NCBI GenBank assembly: GCA_011390515.1
Contig: JAABSJ010000028.1
Coordinates: 1 to 39,845 of the forward strand
Source of the DNA: Oscillatoria sp.
Lineage (GTDB): Bacteria; Cyanobacteriota; Cyanobacteriia; Cyanobacteriales; Laspinemataceae
Reading direction: 5' to 3'
DNA: 39,845 nt
The translations under genes and the position numbers were made by a program. Below the pieces are notes generated by a model. It made no database searches, had not been told where the DNA came from, and saw nothing but the letters and a program-made list of their open reading frames with translations. Positions 16,125 through 24,438 of the stretch are shown piece after piece; positions within the stretch are counted from its first letter, which is position 1, and every line of letters begins with the position of its first letter.

Positions 16125-17684
16125 ATGCTTAAAACTCACCCATTATCACGCCCAAACAATCCAAATTTTCACTCATCTTTCTGTAGTTGTGGCCTGGTTC
16201 ATGGCCCAGTGAATTGCACCATAAATCTCCCGGCAGATGTCCGAAATCTGCGGGAGGCTTGGCAGAAACTTTCCAGCCCTTCTCTGAGCCAAATCGTCAC
16301 TGGAAATCATCACGCCCCTGAAAAATTTCCCCGCCGCAGTGAACCCAGACTCAATGGCTTAATCGCCGAGTCGGAACAGTGGGCAGCCGAGGCGATCGCC
16401 CGGTTTGGGGGAATTGAGGCAGTGATGGCTTCAGCTTATGGAGTTGACGCCGAGGGCAGCATTCGAGATACCCTGCCGGACAGTCCGTTTACCCGGCGTA
16501 AATTTCTGCAACAAGTGGCGATCGCTGCTGCCTTGACTGTTGCCACAAATTGCGCTATTCCTGAACCGGAAGAACCCGACTCATCCCCGGTGAGTCGGTT
16601 AGAAAAAACTCATCTCAAAATCGGCTTTCTTCCCATCACTTGTGCCACCCCAATTATTATGTCCCAACCCCTGGGATTTTATCAGAAATATGGACTCAGT
16701 GTAGAACTGGTAAAAATGGAGAGTTGGGAACAGGTCAGAGATTCGGCAATTGACGGGGAACTGGATGCCTATCATATGCTCTCCCCCATGCCCATTTCTA
16801 TGACCTTGGGCCTAGGGGCTCCAGCCTTTCCGATTAAACTAGCCAGCATCGAAAATATCAACGGTCAAGCGATTGTTCTAGCCCTTAAACATCAGGATAA
16901 AGTCAAAGAAGCCAAAGATTTTAAAGGCTTAACCCTGGGCATTCCGTTCCTCTATTCGATGCATAACTTATTATTACGGTATTATCTGGCGAGTAATAAT
17001 ATCAATCCAGACCGAGATATTAACATTGAACGGGTCCCGCCCACCCAGGTGATCAACTTAATGAAAGCGGGAGAAATTGATGGCTTTCTGATGCCCGATG
17101 GCAATGCCCAACAAGCGGTTTATGAAAAAGTCGGGTTTATCTACCTGCTGACCAAAGACCTGTGGGAAGGACATCCCTGTTGTTCCTTTGCGGCCTCTAA
17201 ACCTTGGATTGATGAACATCCCAGCACCTTTCGCGCCTTGAATAAAGCGATTATTGATGGCTGTAATTATGCCCGAAATCCAGAGAATCGCCTGGAAATT
17301 GCCCAGGCGATCGCCGCGCCGGAATACCTGAATCAGCCGCAATCGGTGTTAGAAGCCGTCTTAACCGGCACCTTTGACGATGGATTAGGCAACATCCGGA
17401 CCGTTCGCGATCGCATTGATTTCGATCCCTATCCCTGGAAAAGCTTTTCCTACTGGATTACGTCCCAGTTTGCCCGATGGGGAATGTTGGAGGAGCAGAA
17501 CACCTCCCACGAGGCGATCGCCGATGAAGTATTTTTGACGGGATTAGCCCGACAACTTGCCAAACAACTGGGACAGACCCCCCCCACCATCATCCTGCGG
17601 GATGAACAATTAAAATTTGGCCTCTTCGACCCCAGCGAACCCGACGCCTACCTGCAAGCGCAAATTCAAAAACATGGATTTTAA
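16125..17684 (+). CDS. CmpA/NrtA-family ABC transporter substrate-binding protein with unusual N-terminus
   Basis: Residues 155-519 are a periplasmic binding protein of the nitrate/bicarbonate (NrtA/CmpA) type: KIGFLPITCATPIIM, DAYHMLSPMPISMTLG, GIPFLYSMHNLLLRYY, GEIDGFLMPDGNAQ and LWEGHPCCSF. Export appears to use a twin-arginine signal, FTRRKFLQQ at about 121-129, followed by a hydrophobic stretch and ATNC, a possible lipid-anchor cysteine near 142. Before it is an odd leader of about 120 residues with a cysteine/histidine cluster (FCSCGLVHGPVNC) and a helix-rich segment (SEQWAAEAIARFGG). No permease or ATPase gene is adjacent, so transport partners are elsewhere or the protein is a sensor. 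The start ATG has no Shine-Dalgarno sequence; a shorter start would lose part of the leader only. Confidence 0.85.
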   Translation: MLKTHPLSRPNNPNFHSSFCSCGLVHGPVNCTINLPADVRNLREAWQKLSSPSLSQIVTGNHHAPEKFPRRSEPRLNGLIAESEQWAAEAIARFGGIEAVMASAYGVDAEGSIRDTLPDSPFTRRKFLQQVAIAAALTVATNCAIPEPEEPDSSPVSRLEKTHLKIGFLPITCATPIIMSQPLGFYQKYGLSVELVKMESWEQVRDSAIDGELDAYHMLSPMPISMTLGLGAPAFPIKLASIENINGQAIVLALKHQDKVKEAKDFKGLTLGIPFLYSMHNLLLRYYLASNNINPDRDINIERVPPTQVINLMKAGEIDGFLMPDGNAQQAVYEKVGFIYLLTKDLWEGHPCCSFAASKPWIDEHPSTFRALNKAIIDGCNYARNPENRLEIAQAIAAPEYLNQPQSVLEAVLTGTFDDGLGNIRTVRDRIDFDPYPWKSFSYWITSQFARWGMLEEQNTSHEAIADEVFLTGLARQLAKQLGQTPPTIILRDEQLKFGLFDPSEPDAYLQAQIQKHGF

Positions 17685-17710
17685 AACCGTGCGGGAAAAA
17701 CTCTCGCGAG

Positions 17711-17743
17711 GGGACCCCGAGGACCGGGCCTCCCCGGGGTCCC
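17711..17743. terminator. GC-rich hairpin between binding-protein gene and ktrB
   Basis: GGGACCCCG (17711-17719) pairs with CGGGGTCCC (17735-17743) around a 15-base loop, 26 bp after the stop of the binding-protein gene. There is no T-run, so termination is uncertain. Confidence 0.4.
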
Positions 17744-17858
17744 TGTGGCGTCCCCATCAAATAGCAGATGCAACAAATCAGAGGCGCAGACTGATGGCGA
17801 ATTGATAGGCGATCAACACTTCACCCTAAAATCAAAACAATCTCAAAGCTAAAATATC

Positions 17859-19193
17859 ATGACTGTTGCTAGAACGATTTGTCTCGGCTTTCTGGTGATC
17901 ATTGCGATCGGCACAATCCTGCTGCTGCTGCCCGTCTCCACCAGTGATGGGACCTGGAACAATTTCGTCACTGCTTTATTTACCGCCACCTCCGCTGTCT
18001 GTGTCACGGGCCTAATCGTCGTCGATACCGGCACCCATTATTCCGGATTGGGGGAATTTTTCATTCTCTTGCTGATTCAACTCGGTGGACTCGGTTACAT
18101 GACCGCCACCACCTTTCTGCTGCTGCTACTGGGACGGCGCTTGGGATTGCGAGACCGGATAGCGATTCAACAATCCTTAGATACCGCAGAAATGTCCGGG
18201 GTGGTCCCCTTGGTACGTTCCATTGTTGCCATGACTCTAGTCTTTGAACTAACCGGGATGTTCGTACTCCTGTTTATTTTTATCCCAGACTTCGGCTTTA
18301 ACAATAGCCTGTGGCTGTCAATTTTTCATAGCATTAGCGCATTTAACAATGCCGGGTTTAGTTTGTTTGCCGATAGTTTAATGGGCTATGCCGGATCCAT
18401 CCCCATGAATTTGGTGATCACCTTCTTGGTGATTTTTGGGGGGATTGGCTATCAAGTCATCATGGAAATGTATATGTGGGTGCGCGATCGCATTTCCAGA
18501 AATCCCGAACGGGTTGTCTTTTCCCTTCATTTTAAAATCGTCACCAGTACCACCCTGTTACTGCTGATTCTAGGGGCGATCGCCTTCTTCTTCACCGAAT
18601 CCCAAAATCCCGAAACCTTGAAAAATGTCGGATTCCTCGAACGGATACTCAGTGCCTGGTTTCAGTCCGTCATCACCCGTACTGCTGGATTTAACAGCAT
18701 CGATATCGGTCAAATGACCACAGCGGCCCTCTTTATCACCATTGCCTTGATGTTTATCGGGGCCTCTCCAGGCAGTACCGGAGGCGGCATCAAAACCACC
18801 ACCGTGCGCGTCCTGGGAAGCTGCACCCGTTCCGTACTCCAGGGACGCAACCAGGTGCTCTGCTTTGAACGCCAAATTCCCCCAGAACTGATTTTGAAAG
18901 CCGTTGCCGTGGTCCTCAGTTCCTTCAGCGTCGTCGTGGTTGCCACCATTTTGCTGGCAATCAGCGACCCCAACATTGAATTTATCGAGCTTTTCTTTGA
19001 AGTCATCTCCGCCTTTGCCACGGTCGGTTTGTCTATGGGGATCACCGGCAATCTCTCCACCCTCGGCCAACTGGTGATCATCGTCACCATGTATGTAGGC
19101 CGGGTGGGAATGGTCATGCTCATGAGCGCCCTGATTGGAGACCCCAAACCCTCCAACATCCGCTATCCAGAGGAAAATTTGTTAGTGGGATGA
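17859..19193 (+). CDS. ktrB: Potassium uptake channel subunit KtrB (TrkH family)
   Basis: A 444-residue membrane protein with four M1-P-M2 units. The four selectivity-loop segments are visible: AVCVTGLIVV (about 46-55), AFNNAGFSLF (161-170), TRTAGFNS (273-280) and AFATVGLSMG (385-394). The gating loop GASPGSTGGGIKTTT (about 301-315) lies between the third and fourth units. The length is typical of KtrB and shorter than TrkH. The conserved loop glycines fit potassium selectivity; KtrB is usually driven by sodium. Its regulatory subunit KtrA is encoded 317 bp downstream on the same strand. No ribosome binding site is seen before the ATG. Confidence 0.93.
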   Translation: MTVARTICLGFLVIIAIGTILLLLPVSTSDGTWNNFVTALFTATSAVCVTGLIVVDTGTHYSGLGEFFILLLIQLGGLGYMTATTFLLLLLGRRLGLRDRIAIQQSLDTAEMSGVVPLVRSIVAMTLVFELTGMFVLLFIFIPDFGFNNSLWLSIFHSISAFNNAGFSLFADSLMGYAGSIPMNLVITFLVIFGGIGYQVIMEMYMWVRDRISRNPERVVFSLHFKIVTSTTLLLLILGAIAFFFTESQNPETLKNVGFLERILSAWFQSVITRTAGFNSIDIGQMTTAALFITIALMFIGASPGSTGGGIKTTTVRVLGSCTRSVLQGRNQVLCFERQIPPELILKAVAVVLSSFSVVVVATILLAISDPNIEFIELFFEVISAFATVGLSMGITGNLSTLGQLVIIVTMYVGRVGMVMLMSALIGDPKPSNIRYPEENLLVG

Positions 19194-19510
19194 AGGGATT
19201 GGGGGGAGTGGGGGAGTGGGGGAGATAGGGAGGATGGGGAGGATAGGGAGGATGGGGAAGTTTGTAGTAACGACTTCAGTCGTTTCCTCCCCATCTCCCC
19301 CATCTCCCCCATCTCCACATAAGTACAAATCTCCCCAGAAAGTTGGTACTCTAACAAAAGTAAATCATGCTCTTGCCGTCAGCACCTCTCCACTGAGGGG
19401 GCGCAATAGATTCCAGACCCTGGATTCAAAAGGCAGTTGGCGGCACTCACGAATCAGATGGCATTTCTAGTGGCATCTGAATCCATTGATTCCAATCCAA
19501 GGTAGCTCCT
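19194..19510 (+). other. ktrB-ktrA spacer with GA-rich and CT-rich arms around one hairpin repeat
   Basis: 19200-19259 is nearly pure purine (GGGGAG, GGGAGGAT and similar units) and 19285-19325 is its pyrimidine counterpart (CTCCCCCAT units). The two arms could fold into a long imperfect hairpin with one copy of the AACGACTTCAGTCGTT repeat (19260-19284) at its tip. The remaining part, to 19510, shows nothing clear. The open frames here are by-products of the low-complexity DNA. Confidence 0.7.
19260..19284 (+). repeat. Single plus-sense copy of the 3'-end hairpin repeat
   Basis: GTTTGTAGT followed by the AACGAC-TTCA-GTCGTT hairpin and TTCCTCC. It has the same orientation as the ktrB gene it follows, 66 bp after the stop. 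Confidence 0.9.
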
Positions 19511-20206
19511 GTGAATCTATCCTCTCTGAATTTCTTTCGCAATCTGCGTTCAGACAATAAGCAATTTGCCGTGATCGGGTTAGGGCGCTTCGGTCGCGCC
19601 GTCTGTGATACCTTACACGGATTGGGGTATGAAGTGCTCGCTATTGATGTCGATGAGAAGAAAGTTACCCAAGCGGTGAGCGAACAAATTGCCGCACACG
19701 CATTGCAACTGGACACGACCGAACCCTCAGCGATTCAACAGGCCGGAATGACGGATTTCGATACGGTGATTGTCGCGATCGGGAATTTCTTGGCCCAGAG
19801 TATTATTACGACCCTTAACCTCAAAGAGGCTGGGGTTAAGCACGTTGTCGCCAAAGCTTCCTCGGAAATTCACATGAAACTGCTCAAAAAAGTAGGGGCC
19901 GATCATGTGGTGTTTCCAGAACGGGAAATGGGTTGTGCTTTAGCGCGGACCATTACCACCCCCAGTATCCTCGATCGCTTTGAACTCGACCCAGAACATA
20001 GCATTGTCGAAACGATCGTGCCCCCCAGCTTCCACGGTAAAACCATTGCCGAACTCGAACTTCGCAATCGCTACGGTCTAAATGTCCTAGCTGTCAGCCA
20101 AGATGAAAAATTTGAGATTAATCCTCCCGCGAACCGGCGACTCCTGGGGGGAACGGTGATGGTGGTGATTGGAGCGAATAAGGCGATTGATCGGTTGAGA
20201 CCTTGA
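19511..20206 (+). CDS. ktrA: Potassium uptake regulatory subunit KtrA (RCK domains)
   Basis: A 231-residue cytosolic protein. The N-terminal RCK/TrkA-N Rossmann domain has FAVIGLGRFG (about 19-28), an acidic end of strand 2 (AIDVDEKKV), DTVIVAIGNF and HVVAKASSEIH. The C-terminal RCK-C part covers about 145-231 (RFELDPEHSIVETIVP...GGTVMVVIG). KtrA rings bind ATP/ADP on the cytosolic face and gate KtrB. I accept the GTG at 19511, with AAGG 9 bp upstream, because the Rossmann fold begins soon after it. Placed after ktrB on the same strand, though separated by a structured spacer, so expression of the two may be differentially set. Confidence 0.92.
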   Translation: MNLSSLNFFRNLRSDNKQFAVIGLGRFGRAVCDTLHGLGYEVLAIDVDEKKVTQAVSEQIAAHALQLDTTEPSAIQQAGMTDFDTVIVAIGNFLAQSIITTLNLKEAGVKHVVAKASSEIHMKLLKKVGADHVVFPEREMGCALARTITTPSILDRFELDPEHSIVETIVPPSFHGKTIAELELRNRYGLNVLAVSQDEKFEINPPANRRLLGGTVMVVIGANKAIDRLRP

Positions 20207-20262
20207 GAAAACTATCGGGGACAGGGAGCAGATGCGCTGTCTAGGACTCCAAAACAATCCTT

Positions 20263-20290
20263 GTAGAGATGCGAAATGTCGTGTCTCTAC
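20263..20290. repeat. GTAGAGA palindromic repeat
   Basis: GTAGAGA (20263-20269) pairs with TCTCTAC (20284-20290) around ATGTCG-like bases. The sequence resembles the dispersed cyanobacterial GTAGAGACGCGAAATTTCGC family. It lies 57 bp after ktrA and could act as a 3' structure. Confidence 0.6.
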
Positions 20291-20378
20291 CTCTTTTCAA
20301 CCGTTAGAAATATTCAGGGCTGGGTGTTGAGGAATTAAACTATACTTAAAGCTTAGAAGTTATCAAAAAATCATCCTT

Positions 20379-20972
20379 ATGTTGGGTAAATTCTTTAAAA
20401 AACCCTCTGCGGAACTGGGCGATCGCGTTCCCCCCGGACAACATCTGGCTACGGGGTTTCCTGTCCTCACCTATGGGGATACGCCACAAATTTCTCGCGA
20501 TCGCTATTTTTTAAAAGTCTGGGGTCTGATCGAACCTCAAACCTTTACCTGGGATGACCTGATGGCCATGCCCCAACAGGAGTTTACTGCTGATTTCCAC
20601 TGTGTGACTCGCTGGTCTAAACTCGATGTCAAGTGGAAGGGAATCAAAGTCCTAGATTTCATGAAGCAACTGGCAGTGGATCCGAAAGCAATTTGCATCA
20701 TGGAACATTGCTATGGCGGTTATACCACCAATATTGCGATCGCAGATTTCCTCCGGGAAGAAAACTTTTTCGCCCATACTCTCTTTGATGAACCCCTGAG
20801 TCCCGAACATGGCGGCCCCCTCCGCCTCGTCGTCCCTCATCTTTACGCCTGGAAAAGTGCCAAATGGATTAACGGTTTAGAATTTTTAGCCCAAGAATCA
20901 TCGGGATTTTGGGAACGCAACGGTTACCACCAACGAGGAGAACCCTGGACAGAAGAACGCTACAGTTACTAA
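20379..20972 (+). CDS. Sulfite-oxidase-like molybdopterin oxidoreductase
   Basis: A 197-residue protein that corresponds to the molybdopterin-binding domain of the sulfite oxidase/MsrP family without haem or dimerisation domains. The hallmark FHCVTRWSKLDVKWKGI holds the cysteine expected to ligate molybdenum (about residue 75), followed by MEHCYGGYTTNI and the C-terminal PHLYAWKSAKWINGLEF. Proteins of this short form are annotated as sulfite-oxidase-like oxidoreductases; the substrate is not known. There is no signal peptide, so a cytosolic location is likely, unlike TAT-exported MsrP. No Shine-Dalgarno sequence precedes the ATG. A hairpin-repeat array follows 18 bp after the stop. Confidence 0.88.
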   Translation: MLGKFFKKPSAELGDRVPPGQHLATGFPVLTYGDTPQISRDRYFLKVWGLIEPQTFTWDDLMAMPQQEFTADFHCVTRWSKLDVKWKGIKVLDFMKQLAVDPKAICIMEHCYGGYTTNIAIADFLREENFFAHTLFDEPLSPEHGGPLRLVVPHLYAWKSAKWINGLEFLAQESSGFWERNGYHQRGEPWTEERYSY

Positions 20973-20990
20973 CTAGGTTATCCCTCTTGT

Positions 20991-21195
20991 GTTCGTAGTA
21001 ACGACTTTAGTCGTTATCTTGTCCTAGTTTATAGCAACGACTTCAGTCGTTATCCCTCTTGTGTTCGTAGTAACGACTTTAGTCGTTATCTTGTCCTAGT
21101 TTATAGCAACGACTTCAGTCGTTATCTTGTTGTAGTTCGTAGTAACGACTTCAGTCGTTATCTTGTTTTAGTTCGTAGTAACGACTTCAGTCGTT
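20991..21195 (+). repeat. Hairpin-repeat array, six plus-sense copies with 36-bp period
   Basis: Copies start at 20991, 21027, 21063, 21099, 21135 and 21171, exactly 36 bp apart. The first four form a duplicated 72-bp dimer: GTTCGTAGT with a TTTA loop alternates with GTTTATAGC with a TTCA loop. Stems are perfect and are followed by TTATCTTGT or TTATCCCTCTT tails. The array follows the plus-strand molybdoenzyme gene in sense orientation. Confidence 0.95.
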
Positions 21196-21214
21196 ATCTT
21201 TCTAATTCCCAGGT

Positions 21215-21239
21215 AACGACTAAAGTCGTTACTACAAAC
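21215..21239 (-). repeat. Single minus-sense copy of the 3'-end hairpin repeat
   Basis: AACGAC-TAAA-GTCGTT followed by ACTACAAAC on the plus strand, the reverse of the adjoining six-copy array. It therefore reads in sense with the aldehyde dehydrogenase gene, whose 3' end is 60 bp away. Confidence 0.9.
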
Positions 21240-21276
21240 AGCAAAGAAAAAACCGGATAGTCTTCCTATTTTCCCC

Positions 21277-21290
21277 GACTCTAAAGAGTC
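21277..21290 (-). terminator. Short hairpin after the aldehyde dehydrogenase gene
   Basis: GACTCT-AA-AGAGTC lies 9 bp beyond the stop codon. No T-run follows on the minus strand, so it is a weak terminator candidate at best. Confidence 0.35.
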
Positions 21291-21298
21291 AGATTTCC

Positions 21299-22678
21299 CT
21301 ACCCCCCAATAAACCGTTTGATAAACTCAAGCTTGTTTTTATAAGGCGGATAGCGCAAATCTAAATCAAAGCGGAAAGACTTCTCTAACACACTTTTTGA
21401 GTGAGAAAAGGTATCAAAACTGGCTTTACCATGATAAGAACCCATTCCACTTTCCCCGACGCCACCAAAGGGTAATTCAGAAACCCCCAGATGCATGATG
21501 GTATCATTGAGGCAAACGCCACCACTCGATGTTTCTCTCAGGACTTGTTGCTGCTGTTGTTTATCCGTGGAAAATAGATAAAGGGCGAGGGGTTTGGGTT
21601 TTTGGTTGATAATGGCGATCGCCTGGTCTAGTTTGTCATAGTCCAGAACCGGCAGAATGGGCCCAAAGATTTCCTCTTGCATAATCGGCGAAGCGAGGGA
21701 GACGCCATCGAGAACCGTTGGTGCAATATAGCGATCGCCTGCATCGGTTTCACCCCCAACCAGAATTTCTCCATCCTGGAGTAACCCTCGCAGACGCTCA
21801 AATTGTTTGTCATTAATAATCCGGCCATAGTCGGGACTATTGGCCGGATTTTGACCATAAAATTCAGTAATGGTGCGTTCAATTCCCACCAACAAATCTC
21901 GTTTAATCCGACGATTGACCAACAGATAATCCGGGGCGATACAAGTTTGACCGGCATTCATAAACTTGCCCCAAACAATCCGCTTGCAAGCAGTGGGTAG
22001 GTCAATATCGGTCTCGACAATACAAGGACTTTTCCCGCCCAGTTCTAGGGTGACTGGGGTCAGATGTTTCGCCGCCGCTTCCATGACAATTCGGCCAATA
22101 TGAGTCCCCCCGGTAAAGAAGATATGGTCAAATTTTTGGGATAATAAATCTTGGGACACTTCCACCCCGCCTTCCACGACGGCAATATAACTCGGATCGA
22201 AGGTTTTGCGGATTAAGTCGGCGACAAGGTGCGAGGTATGAGGCGCAATTTCGGAGGGTTTTAAGGTGACACAGTTTCCAGCAGCAATGGCCCCGAGTAA
22301 GGGAGAAATGGTTAACTGAAAGGGGTAATTCCAAGGACTGACAATCAAAACAACGCCTAATGGATCGGGATAAATTCGTGCCACACTCGGGAATTGGTCG
22401 AGGGGACGGGCGACGGTTTTAGGTTTGGCCCAGGATTTAAGATGTTTGAGGACATAATTGATTTCTCGAATGACGCCAACTTCGGTCAAATACGCTTCAA
22501 CTTCTGACTTTTTCAGGTCTTTATTCAGGGCATCAAGGACGAGTTCCTTGCTATCAATAACGGCTTGTTTCAGCCGTTTCAGTTGTTCGATGCGAAAGTC
22601 GAGGTCTTTGGTTTTTCCTGTGGCAAAGAATTGGCGTTGGGCCTCAATCACGTCACAAATGCGAGATGTGGTCAGCAT
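21299..22678 (-). CDS. Aldehyde dehydrogenase family protein
   Basis: A 459-residue NAD(P)-dependent aldehyde dehydrogenase of the short class-3-like type. It shows the cofactor and substrate motifs VSPWNYPFQL, KPSEIAPHTS, FTGGTHIGR, LELGGKSP with the general-base glutamate (about 212) and NAGQTCIAPDY with the catalytic cysteine (about 245), then EEIFGPILPV. The C-terminus has a hydrophobic/basic tail (FRFDLDLRYPPYKNKLEF) as in fatty-aldehyde-oxidising members. In cyanobacteria the closest described enzyme, AldE/AldH (slr0096), removes fatty aldehydes; that role is inferred. ATG has AAGGA 9 bp upstream, inside a perfect palindrome. Convergent with the molybdoenzyme gene across the repeat arrays. 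Confidence 0.9.
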   Translation of the reverse strand: MLTTSRICDVIEAQRQFFATGKTKDLDFRIEQLKRLKQAVIDSKELVLDALNKDLKKSEVEAYLTEVGVIREINYVLKHLKSWAKPKTVARPLDQFPSVARIYPDPLGVVLIVSPWNYPFQLTISPLLGAIAAGNCVTLKPSEIAPHTSHLVADLIRKTFDPSYIAVVEGGVEVSQDLLSQKFDHIFFTGGTHIGRIVMEAAAKHLTPVTLELGGKSPCIVETDIDLPTACKRIVWGKFMNAGQTCIAPDYLLVNRRIKRDLLVGIERTITEFYGQNPANSPDYGRIINDKQFERLRGLLQDGEILVGGETDAGDRYIAPTVLDGVSLASPIMQEEIFGPILPVLDYDKLDQAIAIINQKPKPLALYLFSTDKQQQQQVLRETSSGGVCLNDTIMHLGVSELPFGGVGESGMGSYHGKASFDTFSHSKSVLEKSFRFDLDLRYPPYKNKLEFIKRFIGG

Positions 22679-22680
22679 GA

Positions 22681-22692
22681 AGGATATCCTTA
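22681..22692. promoter_or_regulatory. AAGGATATCCTT palindrome at the aldehyde dehydrogenase ribosome binding site
   Basis: A perfect 12-bp palindrome ends 2 bp before the ATG on the minus strand, and its AAGGA serves as the Shine-Dalgarno sequence. It could be an operator or a hairpin that masks the site, but short palindromes also arise by chance. Confidence 0.3.
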
Positions 22693-22845
22693 ATTGATGG
22701 TAGAGGTGAACCCAGGGCAGTCGCCCCTCTTCTATTGTATCTATTGTAGAGACTCTTGGAAAGTTGCCTACCTCTGAGCTAGATTTAGGATTGATAGGAA
22801 GATGTTATCTTGGAGACTTACTTTAGTGATCAACAACAGCGCTGA

Positions 22846-22870
22846 CCCCCTGGGGACGGTTACCAGGGGG
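22846..22870. terminator. Strong hairpin overlapping the stop codon of the lipoprotein gene
   Basis: CCCCCTGG (22846-22853) pairs with CCAGGGGG (22863-22870) around a 9-base loop; on the plus strand TTTTC follows. The lipoprotein stop codon (22860-22862) is in the loop, so on the minus strand the last codons form one arm. The T-run is on the plus strand, where no gene leads into it. Confidence 0.5.
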
Positions 22871-24206
22871 TTTTCGCTAGAGAATTGCTCGGAGGTTCGG
22901 TTTGGGGAAAAGACTGTAACCATTGATGGGACTGCTGAATGGCATGGTCTAAAGCGGTCTGATAAGCGGTGATTTTTTGTGCGACTAAGGGATGTTTTTT
23001 ATGAGTGGGAGGGACGGTTTGCAGGAGTGCGATCGCCTCTTGCCATTGAGAGGCGATCGCATTCCAGTCATAGAGGGAAAAGGCGGATGGGGTGAGTTTG
23101 CGGGCTGTTTCTGCGGTTGCCACAGCGCGCTCAAATGGGTCGGTTTGCTGGACTGTTTGCTGGGCGTCAGCGAGATTAACCTGGGATTGCGCTAGGAGTT
23201 GTTCCGCTAAGACCCGTTTGGAATGGTTGATAGGAACGCTTTTGAGGTGAGCGATCGCCTGTTGCCACTCCCCCCTCACCGCTTCCCATTCTCCCATTGA
23301 ATGGGCCGTTTTTTGCAGCTTTCTGGCGCTTTCTACTTGCGCGAGGGCCCGGTTGTAGGGGTCAAGTTGGGCAAGGTGCTGATGGACCTCTGTGAGATGA
23401 CTTTCATAGTCTCGGATTTTGGGGGCGGCTAAGATTGTCTTGTCATCATCGGGGGAAATGCTCACCAACAGGGCGATCGCCTGTTTCCACAACAGGGCCA
23501 CACTCTCCCATTGTTCCATCGTTGAGGCGGTTTCAGCCCGTTGCTTGGCTTCTTCTGCTTTAGCCATTCCCTGATACAAGGGGTGGAATTGCCAGAGTTG
23601 TTGTTGAGAAAATGTGAGTTTTCTCTCATACTCAATCCGCTTTTGTTGGACGAGGGAATACTGGGGATAGGTCGAGGGGATAATCTGCAACTGCGCCACT
23701 GCGTCCTGCCAAGCTTGTACACCTTCGGTCCAGTCGCGTTTATCAACAGCCATGCGGGTGAGTTGTGAGGCTCTTCCTCCTTTGGTGAGAGCAGGTTTCA
23801 ATGGGTCTAATCGGTCAAATTGCTGGCGGGCATAAGTGAGGTTTTTGTGATAAACCGGGAGTCTTTGTTGGGCAAAATTCCAGTGAGGATGTTCCCGGGA
23901 TACGGTTTCCAATCGGGCGATCGCCTCCTGCCAATGCTGTGCCACCCGATGCCACTCTTCCCATGTCCTGGCACTTTGGGTCAAATCTGCCGCTAGGGTT
24001 GCCTCGGCGACTGCTTCCGAAACTGGGTCGGGATTCTCCTCAGCAGACTCGGAAATCGACTCTGCCGAAGGTGCAGCAGTTGCCGTGAACAGGATGCTGT
24101 GCTCACATCCGGCAATCACCACCGACACCAGGGCGATCGTAATCTTGAGAAGGGATACCCCCAGGCAGGCGGGGGATATGCCATTAAACAGACTTCGCAG
24201 TTGCAT
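22860..24206 (-). CDS. Five-repeat tryptophan-rich lipoprotein
   Basis: A 448-residue protein with a lipoprotein signal (hydrophobic core then VVIAGC, Cys near residue 34), so probably tethered in the envelope. Five degenerate repeats of about 72-75 residues follow, from about residue 68 to the C-terminus. Each begins with an A-rich helix (AETARKLTPSA), has a W...W..AI pair (DWNAIASQWQEAIALLQTVP), then a helix with QKI.xY..xL and ends near LDP. Helical hairpins of this kind resemble TPR-like scaffolds. I do not recognise a named family. The frame is open to a TTG at 24248, but the ATG at 24206 directly precedes the signal peptide and is preferred. The stop codon lies in the loop of a strong hairpin. 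Confidence 0.8.
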   Translation of the reverse strand: MQLRSLFNGISPACLGVSLLKITIALVSVVIAGCEHSILFTATAAPSAESISESAEENPDPVSEAVAEATLAADLTQSARTWEEWHRVAQHWQEAIARLETVSREHPHWNFAQQRLPVYHKNLTYARQQFDRLDPLKPALTKGGRASQLTRMAVDKRDWTEGVQAWQDAVAQLQIIPSTYPQYSLVQQKRIEYERKLTFSQQQLWQFHPLYQGMAKAEEAKQRAETASTMEQWESVALLWKQAIALLVSISPDDDKTILAAPKIRDYESHLTEVHQHLAQLDPYNRALAQVESARKLQKTAHSMGEWEAVRGEWQQAIAHLKSVPINHSKRVLAEQLLAQSQVNLADAQQTVQQTDPFERAVATAETARKLTPSAFSLYDWNAIASQWQEAIALLQTVPPTHKKHPLVAQKITAYQTALDHAIQQSHQWLQSFPQTEPPSNSLAKTPW

Positions 24207-24438
24207 AACCTGATTGGAGTATAGAGACTTGGCGATCAACAGAGGCAATTTATGCTCTTTGTCTCGTTGTAGCGCGATCGCAAGGCGATCGGGTCACTCC
24301 CAGCAAATTTTATGCCTTTCGACGTATATCAACCTCCATCTCTAGGTCTTATAAATTTACCTTGGCGGTGATTACATCTATCTACAGACATAAATTCCCC
24401 CCCTCCTCTCCCTCCAACCCACGGCATGGGAACAGGAA

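Noticed and set aside
22846-22870. Simple rho-independent terminator of the lipoprotein gene
   Set aside because: The T-run is on the plus strand and the stop codon lies in the loop, so it is reported as an unusual hairpin.
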